Shown in pieces: positions 49,201 to 61,036 of a stretch of 64,000 nt of DNA. This DNA is from Lonicera japonica (lineage: Eukaryota; Streptophyta; Magnoliopsida; Dipsacales; Caprifoliaceae), in contig CM038470.1 of the NCBI GenBank assembly GCA_021464415.1, positions 26,251,601 through 26,315,600 of the forward strand. The letters are read 5' to 3'. A program made the translations under genes and the position numbers. Below the pieces are notes generated by a model. The model made no database searches. It saw nothing but the letters and a program-made list of their open reading frames with translations, and had not been told where the DNA came from. The number at the start of each line of letters is the position of its first letter. Positions within the stretch are counted from its first letter, which is position 1.

Positions 49201-50934
49201 ATGGGGTTCAAACAATTATTTTCTTAACAGATTACCCAACCTAAACCAACCCATTAAATTATTAGGCCTAATTGTGTTTTGGTTATAACGGGTTGGCCCA
49301 TTCTCTATTCTTGTTATCAAAACTCGCATAGAGACACAACAAAGAAAAACTTATTGATGCGTATAAGAATTCTCAACTTTCATAATAATCTGAGAAAATA
49401 CGGAGGATTTGAATAAAAAGCATTAAACCTGGATAATGCAATAGGCGCATAAAACCCAAAGATCCACTTAAGGCATCCACTTTTTCAAAGAAGTCTTCAT
49501 CCAAATTCAGAGCCAAAGCAATCAAAGAGGCCAACCTCCTCCCAGCAGTCCTAAGTCAGGATAAACAACCATTATTACTATAATCGATCATGCAACAATG
49601 CCAGTGAGTTGTAAATTTATGCTTCTTAAATGTACAACGCAACAAGGAATTAATATTGTGGATATATAGTGGTACACTTACAGGACTTTCCTATGGACCA
49701 GTTCCATTGTGGACCTCCAAGAAGGTAAAACTTCTGGAATTTCCTAGAAGCAATTTTCTCAGAAGAACAAGAGAGAAGAAGTATATCATGAAACCCATTA
49801 TAAGGAGACCGAAATGGGAGGATGACATATGGGTTTAAACTCAAGTGGTTGAATATAACATGAAGTGCCCTCCATCTGAAATTATGAGTCCCCAGTTTGG
49901 AAGTTGAACATGTTACAAGATATTTGGTCTTTCATAAGTACTCCTTGTTATATTATTAAGTATTAAGTTTCAACACTAGATTAGTTGCTAACCGGTCGAT
50001 GTTTTAAAACAGCCTTCATTTAAGACATAACAAAAAGGAAAAAAGGGCTCAAGTTGAGAAGGAGGGAGTAGCAAATACCCCCTCTGTCCCAAATAAGAGT
50101 CCATTGTTCCTTTTGGGATGTCTTATATTAAGAGTCGCTTACCCTTTTTTGGACATAATCATTGTACTTAATCTCATGATACCAAACAAATTTTGTTTTC
50201 AACCATCGATTAAGCTAACATTTGTGTTCTCTTAAAAAGTACCAAAGACAAGCTAGAACTCTTAATTTGGGACTCGGGCAGTATAGCTTACATATTAGCT
50301 GGTTGTAAGAGTTATTAGTTTTAAAATTCTATAAAAATAGTCCCAACAAAAATGTTAGCACTCGTACTAAAGAACATATTCTGTGCAAGCAACTGGAGAG
50401 ACGTATAAATACCTTTGGAAGGCCACTGATTCAAGTGACTTACATCATCTTCTGAAGGACCAACATGGAAAGTCTCTTTTGAACCACCTGATTTTCAATT
50501 GAAAAGCAAAGAATTAGCACTAGGCTCCCTTTTCCATTTCTATTATTCGAAAAATATGAAGTACTAAGGAATCCTTTATGATTTTCATGTATGTAGATAT
50601 AAATCTAGCAACCTAAAAAGATATGAGTTCACATGCATATTATCTCGCAAGATTTTCAAATCAAGTATTCACCTTTTCAAACAACTACTATATGTCTATA
50701 TGCATTGAACAAGTATACAATAGGTACCCCAAAAAAATAATAATAAATATAAGGCAAATAAATTTTGAAGTCAGAGAAAAATGGGGTGTAACCTCTGTTT
50801 TCCTTTCGAGGAAATTTCATTTTCTCTTCAAGGGGTAGTGAGAAAAATTTCCTGCTTTCATCAAACATTCTTTCTAGCAAGTCTTCCTCTACCCCATGAT
50901 TTACAAGGTAGAAGAAACCACATTCCATGCATGC
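46280..50934 (-). CDS. 2-oxoglutarate/Fe(II)-dependent dioxygenase, 5' incomplete
   Basis: Member of the isopenicillin-N-synthase-like plant dioxygenase family, which uses 2-oxoglutarate, O2 and Fe(II); the substrate is not predictable. Exons, in transcript order: 50793-50934, 50413-50487, 49682-49733, 49429-49550, 49070-49173, 48921-48979, 48234-48290, 48075-48120, 46878-46957, 46280-46340. Phases agree throughout and give 265 codons to a TAA at 46280. The N-terminal domain shows ACMECGFFYLVNHG; the iron ligands are HSD (147 and 149 of this model) and His208, and the 2-oxoglutarate site is RYS at 217-219. Relatives are about 310-340 residues. The first exon (about 25 residues) was not found, and about 15-17 residues after RG are missing or diverged: the frame continues as YTPFFSDF and then loses similarity. 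Intron 5 (48980-49069) uses a GC donor. Catalytic residues are intact, so it is either a recent pseudogene or a gene with an unrecognised 5' end. Confidence 0.8.
50078..50281. mobile_element. Stowaway-like MITE in a dioxygenase intron
   Basis: Left end CCCCCTCTGTCCCAAATAAG and right end ...AATTTGGGACTCGGGCAG, flanked by TA (50076-50077 and 50282-50283). 204 bp, within the intron between 49734 and 50412. The ends match the CTCCCTCCGTCCC consensus of Stowaway. Confidence 0.75.
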
Positions 50935-53053
50935 CTGCAACACAATCCTCAAGTCCCGCTACTTTAAGTCATAGTACTGTGGTAAATATTCTTCATGTAC
51001 CCAACAAAAACTCATAATTTGACTGTCCAAAAAACATAAAATGACATTTTACAAAGCTTACCTGGGAGGCAAAACGGTGAAAAATACTTTTCACTTATTT
51101 TGTATCAAAATTATCCCCGTCTTTGTTTATAATTGCACAAGTTTAGTACATGCATTTTGTTAATGTATAGGGGCTAGAAGATTGGAGGCGGGGAGCCACT
51201 TAGAGCTCAAGGTGGGCACTTCCCCACCTGATTTTTTTATGAAGTGCTTCTTGTTGCTATTAGTTCTGAAGAAACATAAATTTAATAAGTAAAACAATCG
51301 ACATTCTTCCACCTTATTTCGGGGAAAAAGTTACGTTATTCTATATTATCATGAACTTTATAGCTAAGGTTAAACCTAACTCCACTCTATTTTTGTACTT
51401 CAGCACAAAATGATATAGCACCATTTCTTGATTTATTTATTTTTCCCCACACTTTCAAAACTATAGTATCACTTTTTTTTAATAATAGAGTGATCAAAGA
51501 TATTGCATTTAAGTGTTTAACCATGTCATTGTTAATTTTTTGCCCCACTTACAGTTAAATCTCGGCTCCACCACTGCCCAGATGCCGTTTGAAGGGTTTA
51601 GATGAATGTCCAGGGTATAAGAGATTCAAAGGCTCAGATAAAATTGCATTTTTAAGGCTCTATTTGATAATAAGATGGAAAATAGTAGAAAACAATGTAC
51701 TTTTGTGAGAAGTTGAAAAATAAGTTGAGGGATGTGGCGAGATTAACTCTTGCTTCTTGACTTCTTCCATGAATTTTTTTTTCTTTGGGTGGTGGTGAAG
51801 AAATTTTTTCCACAAAACATATAGGAGGATCTCACCACAAAAATGAGCATGGAATCGAAAGCATCTCAGCACATCCTTGAACTTATTTTCTATCTTCTCA
51901 CTCCAATTAGTTATTTTTAAAGGTTTAAATGAAAGACGTAAAAGGGGTAAATTAGCCTCATGGGCTACCACTAGTACTCTCATATAAACAAAACCAGTTA
52001 TCTGAACAAGTTAAAATGTTTAATTTCACCATATTTGCTTTATTTATATGAAAATTAGGAATGTTAAGATGCCTAAACCGATCTGTCCAATCCCAAAGCA
52101 ATTGTTGCATTAAATATTTGTACAGTATGCATTTATGGCAGTATTTTCCTTTGCCAGTCTAGGTATCAACGGATCGGCTATGGAAAGGATCATATGTATC
52201 CAAATCCAATCCGAGTAAGAATAAACTAAATCTGATCCATTAACCCCATAAATATGTAAAATACTAATCTACATCCGAATTTGTCACCAATAGGACGTCC
52301 AATCCGTAAATTTGATCTAACCTGGAAATTGAAGAATTTTTCTCCACAACAAAAAATTAATCAAAATGCTTACGGATTCAAATTGGATTTGGGCAGAAAT
52401 TCGATCCATTTACAGTACCACTTGAGAGAAAAGCTAAATTTGCTTTGACAATAAAACTATGCTTAAAAAAAAGGCCATGAATCAAAATTGCCCTATGGAC
52501 AATTGTAAGACGTTACTTGAAATTGTCTCATTATGGAAATTCAAGTTGATTCATAAAAACTCAAATTAAGTCATTTCAAGTAAAACGATACTTGAAATTG
52601 TCTAATTATTGAACTAGGAATCCACTCCAACTTTATACTTTTGAGGAAATCTAGTATAGACGTTGATAGTTCTAGATAAAAATTTAAGATAGAGGAACTT
52701 AAAACATGGCTTTGTTCTAACATGTTGAATATCTCATTTAAGTCATCCGAAGACTCCATGAATTAGAATTTAATTATTTCAAATGCACAAATATACAGTT
52801 GAATATCTCATCTAAGCCTTCCGAACACTCCATGAATTAGAATTTAATTATTTCAAATGCAGAAATATACAATTGACTAATGGCAAGCATACTATGTTCA
52901 TAAACAGACAATTTTCGCAACCAAAAGGCGGCTCTTAAGAAGTCAAACTGTATGGTAATAATTGAAGGTACAAAGTTCAAGGTGTATGGAACATTGACAG
53001 AAAATTAACAAAGTTCAAGGTCTTAAGTATACATATACATATATATATAAAGG
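50935..53053. other. Interval upstream of the dioxygenase exons
   Basis: Searched for the missing first exon without success. About 51170-51577 looks like a degraded hAT-type element (GGAGGCGGGGAGCC at the left, GGCTCCACCACTG at the right). 51650-51990 is a MITE-like stretch holding a non-genic 107-codon frame. A 74-bp tandem duplication is at 52727-52874. Confidence 0.5.
52727..52874. repeat. Two-copy tandem duplication, period 74 bp
   Basis: Units beginning GAATATCTCAT at 52727 and 52801 share CTCCATGAATTAGAATTTAA and ATTTCAAATGCA; they differ at a few positions. Confidence 0.88.
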
Positions 53054-54034
53054 CAGGGGCGGAGGTACGTGGGGGCCAAGTGGGGCCACCTGGACTTTTG
53101 AAAAAAAATTAGAGAGGATGGGGGTTTTTGTACGAGAAAGAAAAGATGATGGGCCAATGTGTAATTATGGGCGATGGTGCTGTGTATCAAGGGCCGGTGT
53201 TGTAATATGGGTTAAGAGTGTAAAGTCTGGACAAATGTTTGGGCGGGGTTTTTTTTGTGAAGCTTTAAAGGTTTGGGCGGGGGCTTTGTGTAACGAGTGT
53301 TACAAGTTGGAGGTTTAAGTTAGTAATATACATTAGGTTATAAGATTTAAAATAGATGAGCAGCCAGCAGCAGTGAGCAGCCGTCTTCTTCCCTTCTTGC
53401 TTCTCCCCTTTCTCTCCTTTTTTATTCAGTCTCCACTGTGAGCTTCTTCCGTTCAAATTTTTTTTTAAACAGTAGGCAGTACTCAGTGGTTCTTCTCTCC
53501 GTCTTCATTCTTCATTTATTCCGGTATTTTAGGTTAGATTTCTTTTTTATAATCTTATACATTTTGTTTTAAAATTTTGAATATTAAGAATTTGGTGTTT
53601 TAATGTTGATTTGCATCTTAAATTGTTAATATATTTGTTTGTTGGTTATTGTTTATTAATATTGATTTGCTTCTTAGATTGTTAAATATTGATATTAAAT
53701 TTGATTATTGATGTTGATTTTCTTATTAAATTGTTAAATATTGATATTAAATTTAATTATTGAGGTTAATTTGCTTATTAGATTGTTATTTAATAAATTA
53801 ATATTTAGATTAATATATGTGTTTGTTGGTTATAATAGGTTGAATATTGAGTTGATAAATTAATATTTCAAAATATATAATTAATTTTAGTATATCATTT
53901 TTAACTTTTCCAAAATATCAAAATAGAATGGAGAAGTATTTTAGTAAAAATTTAGCCTAGAAACATAATTATTGAATTTGATTTAGCTTAAAAAAAATGG
54001 CCCCACCTAAAAATTTTTCCTGGATCCGCCACTG
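53054..54034. mobile_element. hAT element with CAGGGGCGGAGG ends
   Basis: Starts CAGGGGCGGAGGTACG and ends GATCCGCCACTG. Flanking octamers TATAAAGG (53046-53053) and TATAGAGG (54035-54042) match at 7 of 8 positions. 981 bp. A central part (about 53500-53640) is also found in the copy at 54856-55572. No transposase ORF; the frame at 53118-53318 shows no known domain. Confidence 0.85.
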
Positions 54035-54492
54035 TATAGAGGGCAGGGGAAAAGTGAGAAATAAGAGAAGGGAGACCTGACGGATGGTTTGAGCGGCGGA
54101 GATTCGATCGTGAGAGGAGAGATCGATATGGGAAGTTCTGCCATTTCTTTACTCTGCAACTTGATCCATCTTACAACAACTCCATCCATATATGCTCCAT
54201 GCATCAGCTGCCTTCGGCACCCCAACGCCCACTTCCTTCTTGTCATGCTCACACTTGTGCGTAACACTGCTCCAATGCAATCTGACTGCTCCCCATTCAA
54301 TCTTGTTAGGTACACGCATGTGCGTACCGCCGATGCGCAGCATGGCCCAACAGCTCCGTGGTTCTTATCAGCGTCGTGGTTCTTATCAGCGCCTACATTC
54401 CATCTTGCTCAACCTAGAGGCCTCATGGCCTTCTCAGGCTCTCAGTTATGCCGCTCACCAATGCTCCCGCAATGTCAAGCTTCCCAATCTAC

Positions 54493-54920
54493 ACATCTGT
54501 GGTACCTATCTAGTGGTGGAGTCCTTATCCAATATAAATATAGTAGATAGATGGATAGATTTGTTTAGGTTTTCCTTTGTAACATACAGTTGGCACAAGG
54601 TCTTTCTCTTGTTTCATTAGTTGTTTATACGTGGAGATAAGCAAGGGTGGAGGCACGTGGGGGCTTGGAAATTTTCAGAGAATATAGGAGTTTATGTGTG
54701 GGAAGGACATCCGTGGTACCTATCTAGTGGTAGAGTCCTTATCCAATATAAATATAGTAGATAGATAGATAGATTTGTTTAGGTTTTCCTTTGTAACATG
54801 CAGTTGGCACAAGGCCTTTCTCTTGTTTCATTAGTTGTTTATACGTGGAGATAAGCAGGGGCAGAGGCACGTGGGGGCCTGGAAATTTTCAGAGAGTATA
54901 GGGGTTTATGTATGGGAAGG
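54493..54920. repeat. Two-copy tandem duplication, period 214 bp
   Basis: Units 54493-54706 and 54707-54920 each run from ACATC(T/C)GTGGTACC, through AGTAGATAGATAGAT-like words and GTGGAGATAAGCA, to GGGAAGG. Each unit joins repeat sequence to the first bases of a hAT element, so the duplication happened after that hAT inserted. In the first unit the hAT start is altered to CAAGGGTGGAGG. Confidence 0.85.
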
Positions 54921-55572
54921 GAAAGTTCAGGGGCCATCGTGTATTTTTGGGTGAGGGTGCATTGTGCAATAAAGCTTATAAGTTCAGGGGTAGGCTCTGT
55001 AATATAAGTCAAGCAGGCATAATTTCTGGCAGCAGGTATAATATCTGGGCAGGGGGCTCCATGTAATTAGTGTAATAAGTTGAAGGTATAAGTTTGTAAT
55101 ATATACTAAATTATATGCGTATAACTTAGATGATCAGGCAGCAGTTCACTTTCTCCTTTTTCTTTTTCAGGCAGTCGTTTTTCACTATCGTTTATTTATT
55201 TTATTTTTTTTGAAACACAACCTCCATTTTATTTTGACAGTAGCAACCAGTGCAGTAGCTCCTCTTTTTATCTTCATTCTTCATTTGTTCCGGTATTTTA
55301 GGTTAGATTTCTTTTTTATAATCGTATACATTTTGTTTTAAAATTTTGAATATTAAGAATTAGGTGTTTTAATGTTGATTTGCTTCTTAAATTGTTAACA
55401 TATTTATTTGTTGGTTATTATTTATTAATGTTGATTTGTTTCTTAAATTGTTAAATTGAGATTAATATATTTATTTTTTGGTTATTGTGGTTGATTCAAT
55501 ATTGGCTTAGAAAATTTCTAAACAAAAAAAAAATTTGGCCCCACCTGAAAAAAATTCCTAGCTCTGCCACTG
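54856..55572. mobile_element. hAT element inserted in duplication copy 2
   Basis: Starts CAGGGGCAGAGGCACG and ends CTAGCTCTGCCACTG. A perfect 8-bp duplication GAGATAAG lies at 54848-54855 and 55573-55580. Copy 1 of the host repeat has a single uninterrupted GAGATAAG at 35080-35087, an empty site that confirms the insertion. 717 bp, non-coding. Confidence 0.92.
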
Positions 55573-55890
55573 GAGATAAGATTAAAAGTCTCACCCGAGT
55601 TGCCTTCGAGTGTACGTTATTTAGCATTACTTATTTTACTCTTACTTTATATTATAATTGCAACCACACATTATAATCAACTATGTTTCAATCAATGAAA
55701 TCATTTCCTTTTTCAGGTAAATGTTTTCTTATGAATTTGTTTTCAGTTAAATTATACTAAAAACTTATAATTTTGACTTGGTTGAGTCCGACTTCTTTAT
55801 TACACATGGCCTCCTTCTTACCATTGAATATTGGCCCCGTGACACTTCGCCTTGTACTAGTAACTTTTCCCCAACTAATTAAACTTTTTT

Positions 55891-55932
<42 letters not shown>

Positions 55933-56078
55933 ATTTTATATTATAGCGACAGTGATTTTGAATCTTAAAAACATATAAAAGATAAAGACTTATATGACTA
56001 ACATTAATAGTATCTTACACAAATTACAACCTTATGCATATGTATATATATATCTTCTAGAGGTTGTACATTGATTAA

Positions 56079-56502
56079 GAGCATCTCCAACGAGACTGTG
56101 TAAAAATAGCAAACTCAGCATTATGTAAGCTAGTTTGTTTACTATTGTTGTGTTAAAGTCAAAGTTTTGAATGGTTATTTGTTCCATGTCTATAGCTTTC
56201 TTTAATTTGGTTTCAAGTATTGTTTGGAATTTCATCATTTAGTCATAATTAAATTGTATAGCCAACTAAGTTTTTGTGTATAATTGCTGTGTATTTTGCA
56301 TATCCAATTTACATAGCTAAGTAAGATTTTCTCTGCTCATTTGTGTAGTTTATTATTCTTTAGGTGACTGTTTTTTATTGGACCACTTCTTTTTACACAG
56401 GAGTATTAATTTTGACTATTGGAGAGTAAATAAGTCTGTGTAAAACTCACTTGCCATGCAAGATTTACACAATAATTTTATACAGCCCTATTGGAGATAC
56501 TC
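56079..56502. mobile_element. Tourist-like MITE with GAGCATCTCCAA ends
   Basis: Starts GAGCATCTCCAACGAG and ends CCTATTGGAGATACTC, flanked by TAA (56076-56078 and 56503-56505). The matching point in duplication copy 1 (about 37266-37280, CATCGACTAAAACACAT) has no insertion. 424 bp; the frame at 56032-56238 is not a gene. Confidence 0.85.
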
Positions 56503-57500
56503 TAAAACGCATCTTAACATTTTTTATTTTTTTAAAACAATAGTTGCATTAAATCTTGAACTATAAATCTCATAATGGGAGAGCTGGCCCTGGGTATAAG
56601 CTATCCATGGGGTCGCTTAAGGCCCCGACGTAAGGGGACCCCCGAATTTTTTCCCCTTATATATATATATATATATATAAGTTATAGTATGTAAAATTAA
56701 AATAATTTTTGGCTGAATAAAATCAAACAATGGAATAATTGTTCCTGCGGGTGATGGTATTTGTCTTGCAACTCGAGGTCTCTAGTTCTTGAGTTTAAGT
56801 CTTGGTATGGGAGGGATTGAGCCGGTTTTGTTTTTTCTTCTTTTTTAACATGCAAGTACACGAGCCCAAGTTTCCAATTCAACTAAATTTTATTTTATTT
56901 TTAAAAAAAAAGCAATAAAATAACCCTAAACCCTATGTATCGATAAGTTTATTTGAGGTTTTTTTTCCTATTGTTGAATAAAATGTTATCTTTTAGTTTT
57001 TGTTTTAACTAAATTCTATATGAATAGGAAATTTATTTACTCTTTTTGTTATTTTTCAAATCTCATAATTTGTATATATATATATATTTGTTGGAGTTTA
57101 TTGATATAGTTATGTTACATGAATATAAGAAAAAGATTCGAAACCAAATTTCGCCTGGAACCCCTCAAAACTCAAGACCAGCCCTGTATAATGGTAGAGG
57201 TTGTACATCAACTAAGATATATCTTAACATCTTTTTTATTTTTTCGAAACGGTAGTTACATTAAATCTTGAATTGTAGATCTCATAATGGTAGAGATTGT
57301 ACATCAACTAAGACACATCTTAACATTTTTTTTTCAAAACAATAGTTGCATTAAATCTTGAACTGTAGATCTCATAATGGTAATTTGACAAATGGGTTAT
57401 ACATCGACTAAGACACATCTTAACATTTTTTATTTTTTCAAAACAATAGTTGCATTAAATCTTGAACTGTAAATCTCATAATGGTAATTTGACAAATGGG
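56503..57500. repeat. Tandem repeat array, about 95-120 bp units
   Basis: About four units, each with ACACATCTTAACATTTTTT, GTTGCATTAAATCTTGAAC and CTCATAATGGTA words, interrupted by a hAT element. Copy 1 of the duplication has about two units (37160-37350), so unit number differs between the paralogous blocks. Confidence 0.8.
56579..57186. mobile_element. hAT-like element inside the tandem array
   Basis: Left end GAGAGCTGGCCCTGGG and right end, on the other strand, CAGGGCTGGTCTTGAG match at about 12 of 16 positions. Flanking octamers CATAATGG (56571-56578) and TATAATGG (57187-57194) match at 7 of 8. 608 bp. It contains a tRNA-like word GAGTTTAAGTC near 56790. Frames at 56697-56882 and 57046-57255 are not genes. 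Confidence 0.75.
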
Positions 57501-57852
57501 AAATGAGTTCTTTAGTTCCCGCTAATTAATATATCTATCTAACTAAACCAAACCTAACCCCTAACTCTCAGTTGTGACCACTCATTTATATTTGGTTAGC
57601 GACGCGTGCACGTCTAATTATTTTAAAAAATGTGTACCTATATGTCATCTATAACATTTATGTTTTATTATAAAGGGAAGCTTCAATTCAACCACCTTAG
57701 TGAGGTTGTGTCAAATTTTATATGATTCCAATAATACCCTCAATTAAAATTCTAATGTCTCTCTCCAAAATGGTAGGCATAATCTCCCACACACTCTCTC
57801 TCTCTCCCCTTATTCTTTCATTTCTATATTTTACTTTTCTTCCACTCTCTTA

Positions 57853-58270
57853 GGCCATCTCCAATGGTGTTTTTTATAAATTCGTTTATATCTCATGTGT
57901 CATGGTACTGTTAATAGATTTCTAAAATCTATTTGGCATTACAATTATATTGATAGAAAAGTCTTAAATAAAGTTTATCTAATATTGTCATTTCTATCTT
58001 ACTTTTTTATTTTAATTGGCTCTTATTTTTAAAAATAAAGTTAAAGTGGCTGGATGAGTTGTTGTGAGATCCATTTAATTATTGTCATGTACGATATAAA
58101 ATTTCTATAACAATTTCTATATGTATAAATGGTGATAAAAATTTTCCATATGACACACTTGCCATGTCACATAGAAATGAATATAAAAATTCCCATTGGA
58201 AAGAGTTTTTTCTAAAAAGCATTTATAGTATAGAAATTTATATGATTATAAATGACCATTAGAGATGGCC
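57853..58270. mobile_element. TIR MITE with GGCCATCTCCAATGG ends
   Basis: Left end GGCCATCTCCAATGGTG and right end, on the other strand, GGCCATCTCTAATGGTC. Flanks are TTA on the left and TAA on the right; a TA target is possible, so the superfamily is not settled. 418 bp, inside a CT-rich region. Confidence 0.7.
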
Positions 58271-61019
58271 TAAGTCTTAACCAACTCAAATGCAAACTTG
58301 CCTTCCAATCACTCTCTCCCTTCTCTCTCTCTCTCTATATATATATATATCTACCAACTATTTCTCTCTCTAGCTTTTTCCCATTTATTAAAAATGAATA
58401 AAGCAATGGATTTAAAATAAATATTTAAAACTAATTTTTAGAGAGAGTGAAGAAAGGTCAAGAATCTCTCTCATTAAAAGTGTTTCATCTATTAATAGAA
58501 TTTTTGTCTTGAAAAATATTATAATATAAGTATTGGGTGCAAAAGTTTAGCCAAAAATTGAAAAGCGATCAGGTAATCTCCTTTTCTTTTTTCTTCTTTA
58601 AGAGAGATCTCTCAATCTCAAGAAATGAAGACTAACAAATAATCAAGCTGACGAGTTACAAGTGCTTAAGATCTAATTTAGGGTACAATAGAAAAATAAG
58701 AGAAAAATGAAAAAGTGCTAAATTAGTAAATAAAATAATTTTGAATAGTGTCATTATTCAAATAAAAGAAAAATACACTTCACATTACATATGCAGTGCC
58801 TACCAATTTATTTGAGTGATGTTAATTAGTTATACATAAAATCTATCAACAGTAAAATAAACCAATTTTCTTTACTATAATTCTTCGAATCAATCACAAT
58901 AAAATAATTTTAACCATCTACATTTACATTTAAATTTCTTAAATAAACTGTTCACTTTATTTATTGCTATTTTTTTATAAAAATTGGAGTTCTAAATACC
59001 TTTTCTTTTCTTTTTTTTACTGCAAATAAGAAAGAACTCTCCCCACTCCGAATGAGATTTAAACTCAATGCCTCCCAGCCAAATCTAATTGGAAGTTTTT
59101 ACCGTCATACTTTATATCCTTATTTTTTTATATATTGAACTGTGGCATCATTTGTAAATTATCATACTCTTAATCAGTGGGGCAATGATCTTTTTATCTT
59201 CTCATTTATTGATCCGAGCAATATTTCATTCCTACTTAAAATTAAATATCTTTGCGTGTATGCCTAGGTATGTTAGTTTATAGGCGACCCAAGCTATTCA
59301 TTTTTTGGGTTTGAGATTTTGGGCAACTGCTTGACTTTTAAATATATCATGGGCAACCTTGATCACCTTTTTAATTTTCAACTACTCAAATTTGGTATAG
59401 TCAATATATATAGTTAAACAAGGGATTGAAATATAATATTGAAGAAAAGTATAAGAAATTGATCAAATTAACCAATATCCTTTTTCATGGGTCTGTTTAA
59501 TAAAAAAACTAAAAGTAACTGGAGGTATTTATATATTTTAACAGAAATTTGAAAAAGAGATGCATAAGATATTTGTTATAATGTTGTCTATCTTTTTCTT
59601 AGATTTTGTGAAAAAAAATATTTCTTGATACTGAAAGAATCTCCAAACCATATCCTTAATGTTTTTGTATGTTTTTTCTTCTTAATTCTATATAAGTGCT
59701 TATAGATGTCAATGCAGATTGATCAAATGTTATAGGAGAAAGAGCGCACTTAACTAATCCTCGAAGATTGTCTACTATAATTTAAATATAAACATATAAT
59801 TCCTGAGCTGCATCGAATAGTTTATTACAAAATTTCACAATTTGAACGAAAAAAATGGTTTTTCAATGCACACACGTAGTGTGCCCCGAAAGCTAGTATA
59901 AGTAAAATGGAGGAACTACTTCTCTCTCCTATTAATTATTGGTCTATTCAATTCACTTACTTAATATTATTTCTCCCACTCAATTCATTTAATGCTTCAA
60001 TTTCTTTTCTTCTTCTTCTTTTTTTCTTTTTTTTTTGTTTCGATCTTACTACACAATGATGCCTTCACCTCTTGAGTGTTTAACATGTGTTGGATACACT
60101 GTGTCAGAGAAATTTTTATTTACCACATTATATACTATGTAATTTGTGTAGTTTACACATATTTTTAAAAGTAAACTCTATAAAACCTTTGCAGAGTTAA
60201 ACTGGTTTTCCTATTCATTTTTGTCAATCTCTTTTTATACTCTCTTTTTATATAATTTTATTTATTCAATGCTAATTAAATTGGTATTATAGTCTTTAAA
60301 GCAACCATGAAGGAAAAACAAGAAGAAGAAATAAAAAGAAAATCATATCCATTTATTCATTTGTTGTTGTATAAGTTAAAATGATACATCAAATAGAAAA
60401 GTTTAAATAAAGATACAGAAGTCATAAAGATACGTGATTAAAAGTAAAGTTCTCTGAACAAAAATTGTGTCATGTTTAAATGTGATTTCTAAATTATGGG
60501 AAACCAAAAGGCCGCATAATAATTTTCTGTCATGCAAAAATTCTATAAATGCCTAATCTAAAATAGAAAAAAGTTAATTTGAGTCAGTTTTTACTTCTTT
60601 AATTAACTATTACTTCACTCTTACAAAAAAATACCAAAAATGTGCAGCTACTTATATATATTCAAGTCTTTTTCTCCCCTTTCTATATTTTTTGATCATA
60701 TTTTGATTTCCTTATTGCTTTAAGTAATAATAACAATTAGACTTTTTAGTATAGGAAATGAAACTCTTGAAAATTTTAAATACACAACGTATTTTGTATA
60801 TGTCTTACGTATTTAGAAGAGTTTTCTTAAAGAGTTTTTTATATTGTTATTCTCAAAACTATTTAATTAAATCTTAATGGATTTCAATGCAGCATGATGA
60901 ACAAGTAATTTTTTTTTTTTACACGAATGAACAAGTAATCTGAAACAATTTTAATTTTCTTATTAAAAATTTATAATTAAAAAAATAGGTGGACCTGATC
61001 TATCATCATTGTCTCACAG
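58271..61019. other. Gene-free interval with a Helitron-like 3' end
   Basis: AT-rich, no gene. CT-rich DNA at about 58300-58380 resumes the sequence interrupted by the preceding MITE. A Helitron-type terminus is at 59870-59896. The rest shows only simple repeats. Confidence 0.5.
59870..59896 (+). mobile_element. Helitron-like 3' terminus
   Basis: Hairpin GCACAC-ACGTA-GTGTGC, then 8 bases and CTAG (59893-59896), followed by T. The corresponding TC start was not located, so the element's length is unknown. Confidence 0.55.
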
Positions 61020-61027
61020 CTCTCATC

Positions 61028-61036
61028 TATAAAAAG
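61028..61036 (+). promoter_or_regulatory. TATA box of a decayed upstream MLP copy
   Basis: TATAAAAAG followed by GGG and a 60-70 base leader-like stretch, ending at an ATG (61109). The downstream frame (62 codons) does not resemble an MLP protein, but intron-like MLP sequence follows, so this may be the promoter remnant of a duplicated MLP gene. Confidence 0.35.

Larger units (their letters stand above)
54140..57660. repeat. Dispersed large duplication, copy 2
   Basis: Collinear with 34.6-37.6 kb in blocks: about 54160-54850, 55573-55890, 55934-56030, 56050-56078 and 56503-57660. It is interrupted by four insertions or duplications not in copy 1 (hAT elements at 54856 and 56579, a MITE at 56079 and a 214-bp tandem duplication). 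Frames at 54007-54315, 54089-54550, 54149-54343 and 54192-54620 lie in or next to this repeat and are not genes. Confidence 0.85.

Noticed and set aside
51057..51110. Possible first exon of the dioxygenase gene, ending in CAG before GTAAGC (minus strand)
   Set aside because: The donor is good and the phase would fit, but the codons upstream meet a stop at once, no ATG or polypyrimidine tract is present, and the peptide does not resemble the family N terminus.
54007..54620. Frames of 102-153 codons near 54 kb
   Set aside because: Same repeat block as above; the two copies differ by frame-changing differences.
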